A DNA stretch of 5,287 nt, from NCBI GenBank assembly GCA_023405565.1, contig JAEXXW010000400.1, positions 1 to 5,287 of the forward strand, given 5' to 3'. Origin of the DNA: Pseudomonadota bacterium (GTDB lineage: Bacteria > Pseudomonadota > Alphaproteobacteria > Rhizobiales > Xanthobacteraceae). The position numbers were made by a program, and so were the translations under genes. The notes below the pieces were generated by a model. That model was not told the origin of the DNA and ran no database searches. It was given only the letters and a program-made list of their open reading frames with translations. Shown here one piece after another: positions 1 through 5,287 of this stretch (positions are counted from its first letter, which is position 1; each line of letters begins with the position of its first letter).

Positions 1-72
1 CAAGCAATACAGTAGGCTGGACGGGGAAACCGCGACAGAAAACCCAAGAGCAAGATTATGGATGAAATCCAT
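1..72 (-). CDS. tctA: Tripartite tricarboxylate transporter large membrane subunit TctA (N-terminal 24 codons only)
   Basis: Only the first codons are in the window. From the ATG at 70-72 the frame reads MDFIHNLALGFSVAVSPSSL then LYCL up to the edge, matching the typical TctA opening (MD-x-x-x-NLALGF followed by a hydrophobic stretch with LLYC). TctA is the ~500-residue, 10-12-helix transport subunit of the TTT system. Two further in-frame ATGs lie just upstream at 79-81 and 76-78. The first would form an ATGA overlap with the tctB stop; the ATG at 70-72 best matches the family N-terminus and sits 10 bases after a GGAG. Too short for motif analysis, but position and sequence make the call strong. 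Whether the gene is intact further on cannot be seen. Confidence 0.85.
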   Translation of the reverse strand, partial: MDFIHNLALGFSVAVSPSSLLYCL

Positions 73-77
73 GTTCA

Positions 78-533
78 TCATGCTCCGATTGCCGGCCACA
101 ATGGGATCGGCACTGCGAGCAGATAGACGAATATGACGATTGCAAACACGAGCAGGCCCGCCATGAACAGGATCAGCGAACGCAAACGGAAGCCCGTGGT
201 GGCAAGGCTGCCGATACCCAGCAGCGCACCGGATGCAATGATCAAGCCGGCCCGTTCGAGAAGAACGGCAAACACAAGAAACGCTGCGAAAACCAGAAGA
301 GCTGGACGAAGTGAGAAATCGGCGATCTCCTCGACCTCAGCCGACATCGTGGCTTTCAGCAGAAGGCCCGCGCCGAGAGCAACGAGCAAACCACCAAGCC
401 AGATCGGAAAGAACCCCGGCCCCATCTCAGCAGCAGATCCATAGTTATACTGACGCCCGAGCAGAACGAAGCCAAATCCGACAGCCATAAACAAAAGCCC
501 GGACCACAAGTCAGCAGAGAGAGACAGACGCAT
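78..533 (-). CDS. tctB: Tripartite tricarboxylate transporter small membrane subunit TctB
   Basis: Small integral membrane subunit of the TTT system (TctB/DUF1468 family), which works with the large TctA channel in ion-gradient-driven uptake. Its 151 residues are close to the usual ~145. The characteristic family motif GSAAEMGPGFFPIWLGGLL (32-50) follows the first membrane helix. Hydrophobic segments lie at about residues 8-26, 41-61, 77-93, 96-112 and 118-140; the third and fourth are split by a short charged turn (LERAG), so 4-5 helices are expected. The ATG at 531-533 gives the normal short N-terminus (MRLSLSADLWSG); a modest GGAA lies 6 bases upstream. The 65-base gap before it contains only a weak 6-bp inverted repeat (564-569 with 589-594), of doubtful meaning. 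The stop at 78-80 overlaps or abuts the tctA start, implying coupled synthesis of the two membrane subunits. Confidence 0.92.
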   Translation of the reverse strand: MRLSLSADLWSGLLFMAVGFGFVLLGRQYNYGSAAEMGPGFFPIWLGGLLVALGAGLLLKATMSAEVEEIADFSLRPALLVFAAFLVFAVLLERAGLIIASGALLGIGSLATTGFRLRSLILFMAGLLVFAIVIFVYLLAVPIPLWPAIGA

Positions 534-598
534 AAGCCATTCCGCAAATGGACATGAAGCGACACGGCGCGGGCCGCCTCGTTCCGATCGCCGTTCGA

Positions 599-1579
599 CT
601 ATTTCGTGATTTTCGCGTCGACGACGATCTTGCGTATCGCATCGGTCTCATCGGCAATCTTCTTCACAAAGCCCGCGCCCGCTGAATCGGAGGCCTCGCT
701 ACCTGCAGTCAGCAGGCGCTGACGAAATTCTGGATTGGCCAAAATCTCCTTCACGTCAGCTTCAATCTTGGCAATGATCGCAGGCGGTGTTCCCGTCCGT
801 GCGAACAGACCGCTCCAAACCGCGATATCCACCTGCGGATAACCAACATCTGCCGATGTGGGCCAGCCTTCCGCCACCGCGCTGGGTTTCGGCGATGTAA
901 TGGCGAGCGGGCGTATGTGCCCGGACTTAACGAACGGAATAATTGTCGAAGCGGCGACGGATGCCAGTTGCACCTCGCCACTGGCCGCTGCTGCGACCGC
1001 GCCGGATCCTCCTTTGAAAGGAATATGACGCAACGAGATGCCAGCCTCGAAAGCGAGCCACTCCGCCGCGAGATGTGGAACCGAGGCAATGCCGGCGCTG
1101 GCGTAGGTCAGCTTTCCGGGACTGGACTTGGCCGCAGCAATGACGTCAGCGAAGTTCTTTCCTGCGAATGACGGCCCCGCGACAAACGCAATCCGGTTCT
1201 CCGCAATCTGGATGACGGGAACGAAAGCGTCGTTCTGTTGCGACTTTTCCGGATAGAGAACAGGATCAATCGCTGTCTGGCTGTTGGTTGTCGAAAACAG
1301 CGTGTAGCCGTCCGCAGGACTCGCCGCAGCAGCGCGCAAGCCAATGTCGCTCCCTGCGCCGGGGCGATTTTCGACCAGAACCTGTTGCCCCCATTTCTGC
1401 GTCAGCGCCTCGGCCACGAAACGTGCATTGATATCGGTAATACCCCCGGGAGGCGAAGGCACGATGATCTTCACCGGACGTGTTGGATAGTTTGTCTCCG
1501 ACATCGCCGGATTTATGCCGAACATCAGAACAACCGCGAAAGCAGCGAGGCAAGCACTGCGCAAGGATGACGACAACAT
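599..1579 (-). CDS. Tripartite tricarboxylate transporter substrate-binding protein (TctC/Bug family)
   Basis: Periplasmic binding protein of a TTT system: it captures an anionic solute, usually a carboxylate, and hands it to TctA/TctB. I prefer the ATG at 1577-1579 (326 residues) over the in-frame ATGs at 1621 and 1615. From 1579 the protein begins with a proper signal peptide (MLSSSLRSACLAAFAVVLMF, probable cleavage after AMS at residue 27), and a GAGAG-like site lies 10 bases upstream. The longer start would put 14 polar residues before the signal. Bug landmarks: YPTRPVKIIVPSPPGGITD and INAR (31-53, with the conserved Asp49), VENRPGAGSDIG (69-80), PADGYTLF (88-95), then GKLTYASAG, the IPFKGGSGAV region, SGHIRPLAI and NPEFRQRL. 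The usual Asp in the loop after the PFKG motif is replaced by Ala-rich sequence. Bug proteins are often present in many copies and their ligand is not predictable from sequence. tctB follows 65 bases later. Confidence 0.93.
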   Translation of the reverse strand: MLSSSLRSACLAAFAVVLMFGINPAMSETNYPTRPVKIIVPSPPGGITDINARFVAEALTQKWGQQVLVENRPGAGSDIGLRAAAASPADGYTLFSTTNSQTAIDPVLYPEKSQQNDAFVPVIQIAENRIAFVAGPSFAGKNFADVIAAAKSSPGKLTYASAGIASVPHLAAEWLAFEAGISLRHIPFKGGSGAVAAAASGEVQLASVAASTIIPFVKSGHIRPLAITSPKPSAVAEGWPTSADVGYPQVDIAVWSGLFARTGTPPAIIAKIEADVKEILANPEFRQRLLTAGSEASDSAGAGFVKKIADETDAIRKIVVDAKITK

Positions 1580-1621
1580 ATCCGGTTCACTCTCTAGTAA
1601 CTGATGACAACACATGGCCAT

Positions 1622-1648
1622 GCCCCCGGAGTCGACGGCCCCGGGAGC
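1622..1648 (-). repeat. GC-rich stem-loop upstream of the TctC-type gene
   Basis: Minus-strand arms GCTCCCGG and CCGGGGGC (8 bp, one U-G pair as RNA) enclose an 11-base loop in the 88-base gap between the SBP-like gene and the TctC-type gene. The stem ends directly before the ATG at 1619-1621, an in-frame but unlikely start, and about 42 bases before the preferred start at 1579. No U-tract follows, so it is not a standard terminator. It could partly attenuate transcription or protect processed mRNA, so that the TTT genes are expressed at a level different from ssu. Confidence 0.45.
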
Positions 1649-1667
1649 AACCTCTTATTTTCGATGA

Positions 1668-2546
1668 TCAGCTTACGACCAACGATGAATGCTGGCTGCG
1701 ACCATCAGAGAAGCCATGCGCCTTCATCCAGTCATAGGCGCGGACGAAAAGCGTGGGATCATAGTTGTCCACGTGCTTGTAACGCACGAAGGCGCGCAGC
1801 AATTCGTGCGGTTCAAGTGCGCCCTTGGCGGACGCTGCCACGTGGTGGGCATATTTGTAGAAGTTGGCGTTGATGAGATCGACGGCCTCATTCTCGGCCT
1901 CGTAATAGCGACGGCGCTGTTCGGCCGTGAGATCAGGCGAGATCACCTCACCACCACGATAGAACGAGGACGCGATGATATGCGCGCCTTCCTTCAGGCC
2001 GAGGCTGATAAATGGTTCCATGACCGTGATGGCGCGATAGGTGCCATTCTTCAGCCCCTCCCAGCGCTTCTGCGGCAAGCCACCATGAACAAGGTTGATG
2101 TGCTCATTCCCGATCGCACTTTCGAGCATCTGGACAGTCGTGTAATGGGATCCCGTCAGCTCCTGCACGACGATGGGAACGTCAACGAGATCACGCGGTA
2201 CTTGCAGCGTCTCGTCGAACGTCAGAATGGCCTGGGCGGCAACGGACGCACGCAACGCCGCGATATTGCCGCTTCGTTGACCACGCTCAAGCCGATCGAT
2301 GCTCGCCCACTCGCAGACATTGTAACTATCGGCGCAACCGCTATCGAATAGCTGCTCTTTCAGACGCGACATAATCGGTCGTTCCGCATGGTCTTTTTCG
2401 CGATCCGCATATGTCGCTGAAAAGCTGACATCGAGGCCGGCTTTGGCGAAAAGCCCTTCTTCGATGGCAACGATAACGGGAAGATCGAACACCGGATTGT
2501 TCGGCGCGATCCGGACCACGGGCCTGTCTGTAGCAGATGATGTCAT
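1668..2546 (-). CDS. NMT1/THI5-like substrate-binding-fold protein without signal peptide
   Basis: I do not recognise a named family. The 292-residue protein opens with VRIAPNNPVFDLPVIVAIEEGLF then AKAGLDV (residues 11-40), the usual first strand and helix of NMT1/THI5-like or SsuA-like binding proteins. RDLVDVPIVVQELTGSHYTTVQML (119-141) and YRAITVMEPFISLG (170-183) resemble the later lobe and hinge of that fold. It starts MTSSATDRPV, with no hydrophobic leader or lipobox, and an in-frame TAA lies seven codons upstream, so a cytosolic location is inferred. Other visible details are Cys71 and Cys78 (GCADSYNVCEW), His134, an RRRYYEAENEAVD helix (211-223) and KYAHH (231-235). The same fold serves cytosolic enzymes such as Thi5 pyrimidine synthase and the desulfinase DszB, so it could be an enzyme, a ligand sensor or a solute-binding protein exported another way. 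The DszB active-site Cys is not matched (Asn17 is nearest). Its place between ssuDCB and a TTT transporter suggests organosulfur or carboxylate metabolism. Confidence 0.85.
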   Translation of the reverse strand: MTSSATDRPVVRIAPNNPVFDLPVIVAIEEGLFAKAGLDVSFSATYADREKDHAERPIMSRLKEQLFDSGCADSYNVCEWASIDRLERGQRSGNIAALRASVAAQAILTFDETLQVPRDLVDVPIVVQELTGSHYTTVQMLESAIGNEHINLVHGGLPQKRWEGLKNGTYRAITVMEPFISLGLKEGAHIIASSFYRGGEVISPDLTAEQRRRYYEAENEAVDLINANFYKYAHHVAASAKGALEPHELLRAFVRYKHVDNYDPTLFVRAYDWMKAHGFSDGRSQHSSLVVS

Positions 2547-2554
2547 CAGAGGTA

Positions 2555-2560
2555 CTCCTT
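2555..2560 (-). promoter_or_regulatory. Ribosome binding site of the cytosolic SBP-like gene
   Basis: AAGGAG on the minus strand, 8 bases before the ATG at 2544-2546: a strong consensus Shine-Dalgarno. With the in-frame TAA at 2565-2567 just upstream, it fixes the start of this gene and shows that no signal peptide has been missed. A strong site here, after a 119-base gap, implies translation independent of ssuB. Confidence 0.8.
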
Positions 2561-2581
2561 CAATTTAAACCGTGAAAGTTC

Positions 2582-2614
2582 CGTTTGGCCGATGACTGGT
2601 GCGCCGACCAAACG
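2582..2614 (-). repeat. Stem-loop in the ssuB / SBP-like gene gap
   Basis: On the minus strand CGTTTGGTCG and CGGCCAAACG face each other across a 13-base loop. As RNA this is a 10-bp stem with one U-G wobble; seven base pairs at the foot are perfect (CGTTTGG/CCAAACG). It lies in the 119-base gap, about 35 bases before the next start codon and about 20 bases before its ribosome site. The bases after it (GAACTTTC) are not a U-tract, so a full intrinsic terminator is doubtful. It could attenuate, be an mRNA processing or stability element, or act as a dyad operator site. Confidence 0.5.
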
Positions 2615-2649
2615 CTGTATCCGCAACAACAGAAACGTTTCCGCAGAGC

Positions 2650-2666
2650 GAGAATGCTTCATTCTC
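2650..2666 (-). repeat. Perfect inverted repeat at the ssuB stop codon
   Basis: Arms GAGAATG and CATTCTC (7 bases each) are separated by three bases. The arm nearest ssuB includes the final base of the TAG stop. As RNA it would form a short 7-bp hairpin at the very end of ssuB. No U-run follows, so it is not a normal intrinsic terminator. A role in mRNA stability is possible, but chance cannot be excluded for so short a stem. Confidence 0.45.
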
Positions 2667-3493
2667 TAGATATCCTCGCCGAGCGGTGCTTTCTCAAAGA
2701 GGGTGCGCAGGATCCGCCCTTCCAAGGCGGCGATTTCGGGCGAGCCACGCTCGCGGGGACGTGGCAGGTCGACCTTCAGATCGAGTGATATCTGCCCATC
2801 CTCGATCAGCAGCACGCGGTCAGCGAGCATCACCGCTTCCGCCACGTCGTGCGTTACCAATAATGCCGTGAAGCCCTGATCAAGCCAGACACGTTCGAGC
2901 AGGCCTTGCATCGAAATGCGCGTCAACGCATCGAGAGCGCCGAGCGGCTCGTCCAGCGCCAGAATGCGGGGCCGACTGACCAGGGCACGCGCCAGCGCGA
3001 CGCGCTGTTTCTGCCCGCCGGAGAGTATCGATGGCCAGTCGCTGCGACGATCCTGCAGACCCACCTCGCGCAAGGTTTCGAGCGCACGATCGCGCGCACC
3101 GGCAGACCCGCGTGCAGCGCCGAGGCCAACTTCGACGTTTGAAAGCACACGCGCCCAAGGCAACAGGCGCGGCTCCTGGAACATCACGCGAATGTCGTGC
3201 CGCTGAGCTTTATTCGTTTCCTGATCACCGAAGCGGAACGCTCCGTTGTCGGGCTGGTCAAGCCCGATCAGCAAGCGAAGCAGCGTGCTCTTGCCACACC
3301 CGCTGCGCCCAACAATGGTGACGAACTCCCCGGCTCCAATTTTCAAATCGATACCGCGCAGCACCTCATGAGAGCCAAACGACTTGCGAATACCATCTAT
3401 CGTGATGTCCAGCCCTCGCGCCTCAGAACGAACGAGAGGCAACTGCGCTTCATGCGCTGACACAACAGGAGGAGGAACGACAAGCTGGTTCAT
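2666..3493 (-). CDS. ssuB: Alkanesulfonate ABC transporter ATP-binding protein SsuB
   Basis: Cytoplasmic ATPase that powers sulfonate import by pairing with SsuC. All ABC motifs are intact in its 275 residues: Walker [10 protein letters not shown] (62-70), Q-loop Gln106 in [10 protein letters not shown], signature LSGGQ (157-161), Walker B ending ILALDE (177-182), D-loop GALDAL (185-190) and switch His215 in LLVTHD. The LLPW after the Q-loop and the C-terminal VLLIEDGQI...[10 protein letters not shown] segment are close to E. coli SsuB. An N-terminal stretch of about 25 residues before the ABC core, with PPP near residues 7-9, makes it about 20 residues longer than E. coli SsuB (255) and is not conserved. 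The ATG at 3491-3493 has an excellent ribosome site (AAGGGG, 5-base spacing) immediately after the ssuC stop. It ends in TAG at 2666-2668, and the stop sits in one arm of a small inverted repeat. A tau/nit-type ATPase is the alternative, but context favours SsuB. Confidence 0.96.
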   Translation of the reverse strand: MNQLVVPPPVVSAHEAQLPLVRSEARGLDITIDGIRKSFGSHEVLRGIDLKIGAGEFVTIVGRSGCGKSTLLRLLIGLDQPDNGAFRFGDQETNKAQRHDIRVMFQEPRLLPWARVLSNVEVGLGAARGSAGARDRALETLREVGLQDRRSDWPSILSGGQKQRVALARALVSRPRILALDEPLGALDALTRISMQGLLERVWLDQGFTALLVTHDVAEAVMLADRVLLIEDGQISLDLKVDLPRPRERGSPEIAALEGRILRTLFEKAPLGEDI

Positions 3494-3498
3494 GGCCG

Positions 3499-3504
3499 CC
3501 CCTT
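3499..3504 (-). promoter_or_regulatory. Ribosome binding site of ssuB
   Basis: AAGGGG on the minus strand, 5 bases before the ATG. Its first A is also the last base of the ssuC TGA stop, so ribosomes finishing ssuC stop directly on the ssuB initiation site. This supports coupled translation of the permease and ATPase and decides the ssuB start. Confidence 0.75.
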
Positions 3505-4286
3505 CACACGCGCTGGAAAGCCGGATGCCAGGACAAGCAGAGGCGTTCGAGCAGGCGTGCTGCGCTGTCAGCGAGCTTGCCGAACAACGCGTAGATCACG
3601 ATGCTGAGCACAACCACATCGACCAGCAGGAACTCCCGCGCCTGCATCGCCATATAGCCAATGCCGGAAGACGCGGCGATGGTCTCCGCAACAATCAGGG
3701 TCAGCCACATGATGCCAAGGGCATAGCGCAGGCCGACAAAGATCGACGGCAAGGCACCGGGAAGAATGACACGCCAGAACAATGTCGCAGGTGTCATGCC
3801 ATAGGTCTTGCCCATTTCCACCAGCTGGCTATCGACCGTACGGATACCGTGAAGCGTGTTGATATAGATCGGGAAGAAGACGCCCAGCGCGACGAGGAAG
3901 ATCTTGGCTTCCTCATCGATCCCGAACCAAAGAATGACCAAAGGAATCAGCGCCAGATGGGGCACGTTGCGGATCATCTGCAACGTGGAATCGAGTAATC
4001 GCTCCGACCGATGCGAAAGTCCGTTGGCGAGCCCCAACGCAAAGCCGATGCCGCCACCGATCGCAAAGCCGACAATCGCACGCCAGAAGCTGACCCAGAT
4101 ATTCTTGACGAGTTCGCCGTTGAGCAGCAGTTTCCAGCCGGCGGCCAGGACCTCCGTTGGTGCCGGCAGCACGCGCACGGGAATGAAGCCGATCATCGAC
4201 AGGCCTTGCCAGATCGCAAGGATCGCGACCGGCACAATCCACTGCGTCAGCACGCCGAAGCGGCCCTCCGTCTTCGCCGTACTCAT
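3504..4286 (-). CDS. ssuC: Alkanesulfonate ABC transporter permease SsuC
   Basis: Inner-membrane permease of the SsuABC importer (BPD_transp_1 family), forming the channel through which aliphatic sulfonates enter the cytoplasm. At 260 residues it is close to E. coli SsuC (263) and similar throughout, for example [36 protein letters not shown] and [12 protein letters not shown]. Hydrophobic segments lie near residues 15-33, 68-90, 108-122, 127-143, 178-203 and 224-237. The EAA loop that docks on the ATPase is at about residues 157-180 (EMGKTYGM, then VILPGALP). The ATG at 4284-4286 lies inside the ATGA overlap with the ssuD stop. No strong Shine-Dalgarno precedes it (only AGG-like bases within the ssuD 3' end), which fits translational coupling by re-initiation after ssuD. 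ssuB follows after 10 bases. Sulfonate importer is very likely; taurine or another sulfonate as main substrate cannot be excluded. Confidence 0.96.
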   Translation of the reverse strand: MSTAKTEGRFGVLTQWIVPVAILAIWQGLSMIGFIPVRVLPAPTEVLAAGWKLLLNGELVKNIWVSFWRAIVGFAIGGGIGFALGLANGLSHRSERLLDSTLQMIRNVPHLALIPLVILWFGIDEEAKIFLVALGVFFPIYINTLHGIRTVDSQLVEMGKTYGMTPATLFWRVILPGALPSIFVGLRYALGIMWLTLIVAETIAASSGIGYMAMQAREFLLVDVVVLSIVIYALFGKLADSAARLLERLCLSWHPAFQRV

Positions 4287-5287
4287 GACTGCGCGGCCTG
4301 CTTGTCCAGCGGACGATAGTCGTTGGCGATGGTTTCACCGAAGGGACCCGCATTATACGGGAGCGCCCCCTGATCGCTGTTCCGAGCAAGCGGTAATAGG
4401 GGGAAGACGAGTTCCGCGAAGCGGTAAGCTTCCTCAAGATGGGGGTAACCCGACATGATGAAGGTATCGATGCCGAGCGACATGTATTCCTTGATTCGCG
4501 CCGCGACCGTTTGAGGATCGCCAACAAGCGCAGTCCCCGCCCCTCCTCGCACGAGACCAACCCCAGCCCAGAGATTGGGACTGACCTCCAGCGTATCGCG
4601 GCGGCCACCATGCAACTCCGCCATCCGCCGCTGCCCAACCGAATCCATCCGCGCGAAGACCGCCTGCGCGCGCTCGATCGTTTCATCATCGACATACTGA
4701 ATCAGCCTGTCGGCCTCACGCCAGGCTTCCTCGTTAGTCTCGCGGACGATGACATGTAGACGAATGCCGAACGACAGCTTCCGGCCCTTGCGAGCGGCAA
4801 TGGTTGCCACATTGTTGACCTTCTCGGCCACCTGGGCCGGCGGCTCACCCCAGGTCAGATATTTTTCCACACTATCGGTCGCGACATCGACGCCCGCTTC
4901 AGAGGAGCCACCGAAATACAGCGGCGGACGCGGCGACTGCACCGGCGCAAACAGCAAACGCCCATCCTCGATGGTGATGTGCTTGCCCTTGAAGTCGACA
5001 GTCCTGCCTTCCAGCAAGGCCGTGTAGACGTGCAGGAACTCGCGCGTCACCTCGTAGCGCTCGTCGTGCCCCAGAAAAATGCCATCGCCCTTGTTCTCGG
5101 CAGGGTCCCCACCTGTGACGACATTGATCAGCAGCCGGCCATCGGTCACACGATCCAGCGTCGCTGTCATTCGTGCGGCGACGGATGGCGATTGCAACCC
5201 CGGACGAACCGCGACCAGATAGCGGAGCTTCTGCGTGGAAGGCGCGACGGCCGACGCGACCACCCAGGAATCCTCGCAGCTCCTGCC
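4283..5287 (-). CDS. ssuD: FMNH2-dependent alkanesulfonate monooxygenase SsuD (5' end outside window)
   Basis: Flavin-dependent TIM-barrel monooxygenase of the bacterial luciferase-like family. With FMNH2 from a partner reductase (SsuE) and O2, it cleaves C1-substituted alkanesulfonates to aldehyde and sulfite in the cytoplasm, freeing sulfur during sulfate starvation. The frame stays open to the window edge: the first visible residues are GRSCEDSW, matching the E. coli SsuD segment around its Cys54, so about 51 N-terminal residues (including the His11 region) are missing. The GTG at 5261-5263 is an internal Val, not a start. Visible family landmarks include [41 protein letters not shown], the His in AELHGGRRD (His228 equivalent), the Arg in [12 protein letters not shown] (Arg297 equivalent, mobile loop) and the Tyr in HLEEAYR (Tyr331 equivalent). 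The 334 visible residues plus the missing part fit the usual ~380. Its TGA stop overlaps the ssuC ATG. Identification is very secure; substrate range is not readable. Confidence 0.97.
   Translation of the reverse strand, partial: GRSCEDSWVVASAVAPSTQKLRYLVAVRPGLQSPSVAARMTATLDRVTDGRLLINVVTGGDPAENKGDGIFLGHDERYEVTREFLHVYTALLEGRTVDFKGKHITIEDGRLLFAPVQSPRPPLYFGGSSEAGVDVATDSVEKYLTWGEPPAQVAEKVNNVATIAARKGRKLSFGIRLHVIVRETNEEAWREADRLIQYVDDETIERAQAVFARMDSVGQRRMAELHGGRRDTLEVSPNLWAGVGLVRGGAGTALVGDPQTVAARIKEYMSLGIDTFIMSGYPHLEEAYRFAELVFPLLPLARNSDQGALPYNAGPFGETIANDYRPLDKQAAQS

Noticed and set aside
534..598. Terminator between the TctC-type gene and tctB
   Set aside because: Only a 6-bp inverted repeat with a 19-base interior and no U-run is present, which is insufficient to support a terminator.
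1689..2351. 220-codon open frame on the plus strand opposite the SBP-like gene
   Set aside because: It is fully antisense to a gene with clear family features and a strong ribosome site. Long antisense frames are common in GC-rich coding DNA, and its translation shows no recognisable domain.
1668..2546. Calling the SBP-like gene a DszB-type sulfinate desulfinase
   Set aside because: The shared fold signature at the N-terminus is general to NMT1/THI5-like proteins. The catalytic Cys of DszB (in the SNCPVP context) is not matched, Asn17 being the nearest, and overall similarity is not evident by eye.
1668..2546. Calling the SBP-like gene ssuA
   Set aside because: It lacks the signal peptide and does not follow the SsuA sequence beyond general fold features. 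The true ssuA would be expected upstream of ssuD, outside the window.
3384..3998. 204-codon open frame on the plus strand across ssuB and ssuC
   Set aside because: It spans the junction of two well-identified genes in antisense, and its product is a low-complexity polar, His/Gln/Asp-rich sequence typical of a shadow frame.
3913..4695. 260-codon minus-strand frame overlapping ssuD and ssuC in another phase
   Set aside because: Its translation is Arg/Ser-rich and featureless, and it overlaps two conserved genes in the same orientation but the wrong phase.
5261..5263. GTG as the start codon of ssuD
   Set aside because: The frame is open upstream to the window edge and encodes GRSCEDSW, the conserved Cys54 region of SsuD. 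The GTG is therefore an internal Val and the gene is cut by the window.

Overview
The window is a tightly packed, entirely minus-strand stretch of a GC-rich proteobacterial genome. Dense organosulfonate-uptake genes and a Bug-type (TctC) binding protein beside TctB/TctA suit soil or plant-associated Alpha- or Betaproteobacteria. I lean towards Hyphomicrobiales, but the window has no taxonomic marker. Both ends cut into genes: ssuD loses its 5' end at the right edge, and tctA loses nearly all of its length at the left edge.

Read in transcription order (high to low coordinates), the right half is a classic alkanesulfonate module. It holds ssuD (FMNH2-dependent alkanesulfonate monooxygenase, 4283-5287, partial), ssuC (ABC permease, 3504-4286) and ssuB (ABC ATPase, 2666-3493). 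ssuD and ssuC share a 4-base ATGA overlap, and ssuC and ssuB are 10 bases apart, so the three are almost certainly translated from one mRNA. The binding protein ssuA and the flavin reductase ssuE are not in the window and may lie upstream.

The left half is less ordinary. After a 119-base gap containing inverted repeats comes a gene (1668-2546) for a protein that resembles an NMT1/THI5-like ABC substrate-binding protein but has no signal peptide. An in-frame stop just upstream rules out a longer N-terminus. It is followed by a tripartite tricarboxylate transporter (TTT) set: a secreted TctC/Bug binding protein (599-1579), the small membrane subunit TctB (78-533) and the first 24 codons of the large membrane subunit TctA (1-72).

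Together the layout suggests one co-directional locus joining ATP-driven sulfonate import and oxidative desulfonation to a second, ion-gradient-driven uptake system, with an apparently cytosolic ligand-binding or enzyme-like protein between them. The simplest inference is a sulfur-scavenging locus in which the TTT system imports a related organosulfonate or carboxylate. The substrate cannot be read from the sequence. There are no RNA genes, mobile elements, CRISPR arrays or stretches over 300 bases without a gene. The promoter is probably upstream of the window, and no convincing terminator is visible.
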